The position numbers and the translations under genes are program-made. A DNA stretch of 64,000 bases, taken from positions 1 to 64,000 of the forward strand of contig NCGL01000006.1 of assembly GCA_002256935.1 (NCBI GenBank), read 5' to 3'. Of the stretch, positions 62,833-64,000 are shown one piece after another. The notes under the pieces were generated by a model. That model did not search any database and was not told the DNA's origin. It saw only the letters and a program-made list of their open reading frames with translations. The first letter of the stretch is position 1. Each line of letters opens with the position of its first letter. This stretch comes from Bdellovibrio sp. 28-41-41 (lineage in GTDB: Bacteria; Bdellovibrionota; Bdellovibrionia; Bdellovibrionales; Bdellovibrionaceae).

Positions 62833-64000
62833 TGGAAAAGAAGTCGAAGTAAAAGACGGTCAAACAATCATGGAGGCTTTCTACAAAACGGAAGAGCCTA
62901 TCGCCCATTATTGTTATCACCCAGGATTAAGCGTAGCCGGTGTTTGTCGTCTTTGTATCTGTGATATCGAAGGCAACCCTCGTCCGCAAATCGCGTGTAA
63001 CACGGTTGTGACAGAAGGTATGAAAGTTTCTAACAAGTCTGACAAAATCAAAGACGGCGTTAAATGGGTTTTAGATTTTCATTTGATCAACCATCCTTTG
63101 GATTGCCCGGTGTGTGACCAAGCCGGTGAGTGCGGTTTGCAAGAGCAGTACATGGAATTCGGTAAATACGATCCAGAAATGGCTGAACACAAAGTTAAAA
63201 AACACAAAGTCGTCGATCTGGGGCCAACCGTGGTTCTAGATTCTGAACGTTGTGTGTTGTGCTCACGCTGCGTACGTTTTACTGATGAAGTGTCTAAAAC
63301 AAGTGAACTAGGTATTTTTAATCGCGGTGACCGTTCTGAAATTGGTACCGTTGAAGGTAAAAAATTAGATAACAAGTATTCACTAAATACAGTGGATATC
63401 TGCCCAGTGGGCGCGTTGACGTCGAAAGATTTCCGTTTCCGTCAACGGGTTTGGTATCTAAAAGATTCAGAAACTGTATGTAACGGTTGCTCTACTGGCT
63501 GTAACGTTAAAGTGTACTTCAATAAAGAAGGCTTCTTCCGCGTAAAACCAGTTTACAATGAAAAAGTAAATGGCCACTGGATGTGCGATGAAGGTCGCGA
63601 CATCTATAAGTTTCTTAACAAAGACGCCCGTTTCACTACAGGAATTGTTCGTCAAAAAGGCGAGCAAACAGAAATGGCTCCAGGTGCCTTAGCTAAGGAG
63701 CTTCATAAAGAAATCAAAGCTAAAAAAGATCAAGTCGCTCTGGTTCTAACTGGCCAGTACACGGTTGAAGAGTACGATGCTATGGTGAGTTCTATGGTAA
63801 AAGAATTTGGTATTTCTAAAATTTACCACTGGGTAAATAACAAAGAATCTTTTGATTCATTTGATGGCTTGTTACTTCGTGGTGATAAAAATCCTAATAC
63901 TAAAGGTTTGCTGCAAGTTCTTGAAAAGCACCAAATTAAAGGCGTTTGGGGTGATTTAGAAGCCGGTCTAAAAAACAAATCGATCAAAACATTGATCGTT
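62813..64000 (+). CDS. nuoG: NADH-quinone oxidoreductase subunit G (partial, runs off window)
   Basis: The visible 396 codons begin with a 2Fe-2S ferredoxin domain (HYCYHPGLSVAGVCRLCICD), then a His/Cys 4Fe-4S site (NHPLDCPVCDQAGECGLQ), further CVLCSRCVRF and a molybdopterin-like domain entry (CNGCSTGCNVKVYF). No stop appears before the window end. AGAGGA ahead of ATG 62813. The gene carries the chain of clusters in the peripheral arm of complex I. Confidence 0.95.
   Translation, partial: MPKCTINGKEVEVKDGQTIMEAFYKTEEPIAHYCYHPGLSVAGVCRLCICDIEGNPRPQIACNTVVTEGMKVSNKSDKIKDGVKWVLDFHLINHPLDCPVCDQAGECGLQEQYMEFGKYDPEMAEHKVKKHKVVDLGPTVVLDSERCVLCSRCVRFTDEVSKTSELGIFNRGDRSEIGTVEGKKLDNKYSLNTVDICPVGALTSKDFRFRQRVWYLKDSETVCNGCSTGCNVKVYFNKEGFFRVKPVYNEKVNGHWMCDEGRDIYKFLNKDARFTTGIVRQKGEQTEMAPGALAKELHKEIKAKKDQVALVLTGQYTVEEYDAMVSSMVKEFGISKIYHWVNNKESFDSFDGLLLRGDKNPNTKGLLQVLEKHQIKGVWGDLEAGLKNKSIKTLIV

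Noticed and set aside
1-64000. CRISPR arrays, tRNA or rRNA genes
   Set aside because: I saw no spaced direct repeats and no tRNA- or rRNA-like stretches when reading both strands; a dedicated search could still find a short tRNA.

Overview
The window looks like chromosomal housekeeping DNA of a predatory-type Gram-negative bacterium of the Bdellovibrionota (Bdellovibrio / Pseudobdellovibrio-like), with a GC content in the low 40s percent by eye. I infer this from the mix of genes rather than from a marker gene: a Bdellovibrio-style HNH endonuclease, many small lipoproteins, PorV/FadL-like outer-membrane barrels, GYF_2 and PilZ proteins, a split-subunit 2-oxoacid:ferredoxin oxidoreductase and an MlaEFD cluster. 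No tRNA, rRNA, CRISPR array, prophage or insertion sequence was seen.

Layout. 1-5.4 kb: the end of a double cyclic-nucleotide-binding protein, a secreted protein, and alternating lipoproteins and outer-membrane barrels. 5.4-11.2 kb: an AddB/AddA-like recombination nuclease-helicase pair. 11.2-16.3 kb: an accessory-looking stretch with a putative outer-membrane protein, an HNH endonuclease whose ribosome binding site sits in a hairpin, and a secreted metalloprotease split by one in-frame TAG. 16.3-23.3 kb: lon, an RNase HI with an unusual C-terminal viroplasmin-type domain, small secreted proteins, a lysophospholipase-like hydrolase and nadB. 23.4-28.4 kb: a three-gene run of sensor kinase, degenerate GGDEF protein and alanine racemase. 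29.6-32.5 kb: mlaE-mlaF-mlaD, with mlaD carrying a long beta-rich C-terminus.

32.5-39.3 kb: purH, a GYF/TPR membrane protein, a periplasmic protein, a YhaM-like exoribonuclease, serine acetyltransferase and an HD-GYP protein. 39.5-45.9 kb: a secreted phospholipase-D-like protein, an OlsB-like acyltransferase, hrpB, rsmI and a HAD hydrolase. 45.9-49.1 kb: a phnDCE-type importer and a thioesterase. 49.1-51.9 kb: a response regulator, a GYF-GYF-PilZ protein and a von Willebrand-like lipoprotein. 51.8-56 kb: a 2-oxoacid:ferredoxin oxidoreductase and glutaryl-CoA dehydrogenase. 56-58.5 kb: a repeat lipoprotein and a secreted subtilase. 58.8-64 kb: nuoB-nuoCD-nuoE-nuoF-nuoG, running out of the window.

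Most striking unexplained structure: between mlaD and purH lies a 149-bp element with perfect 21-bp inverted ends. It sits at the centre of a sharp mirror-image change in strand composition: C and A exceed G and T for about 180 bases upstream, and G and T exceed C and A for about 240 bases downstream, including inside the coding ends of both neighbours. Other points worth a second look are the TAG-split protease, the hairpin over the HNH start, the MlaD-barrel fusion, an eight-repeat N-x-R-G lipoprotein, and the kinase / degenerate GGDEF pair. I did not find a clearly new multi-gene system; the best candidates are these local oddities.
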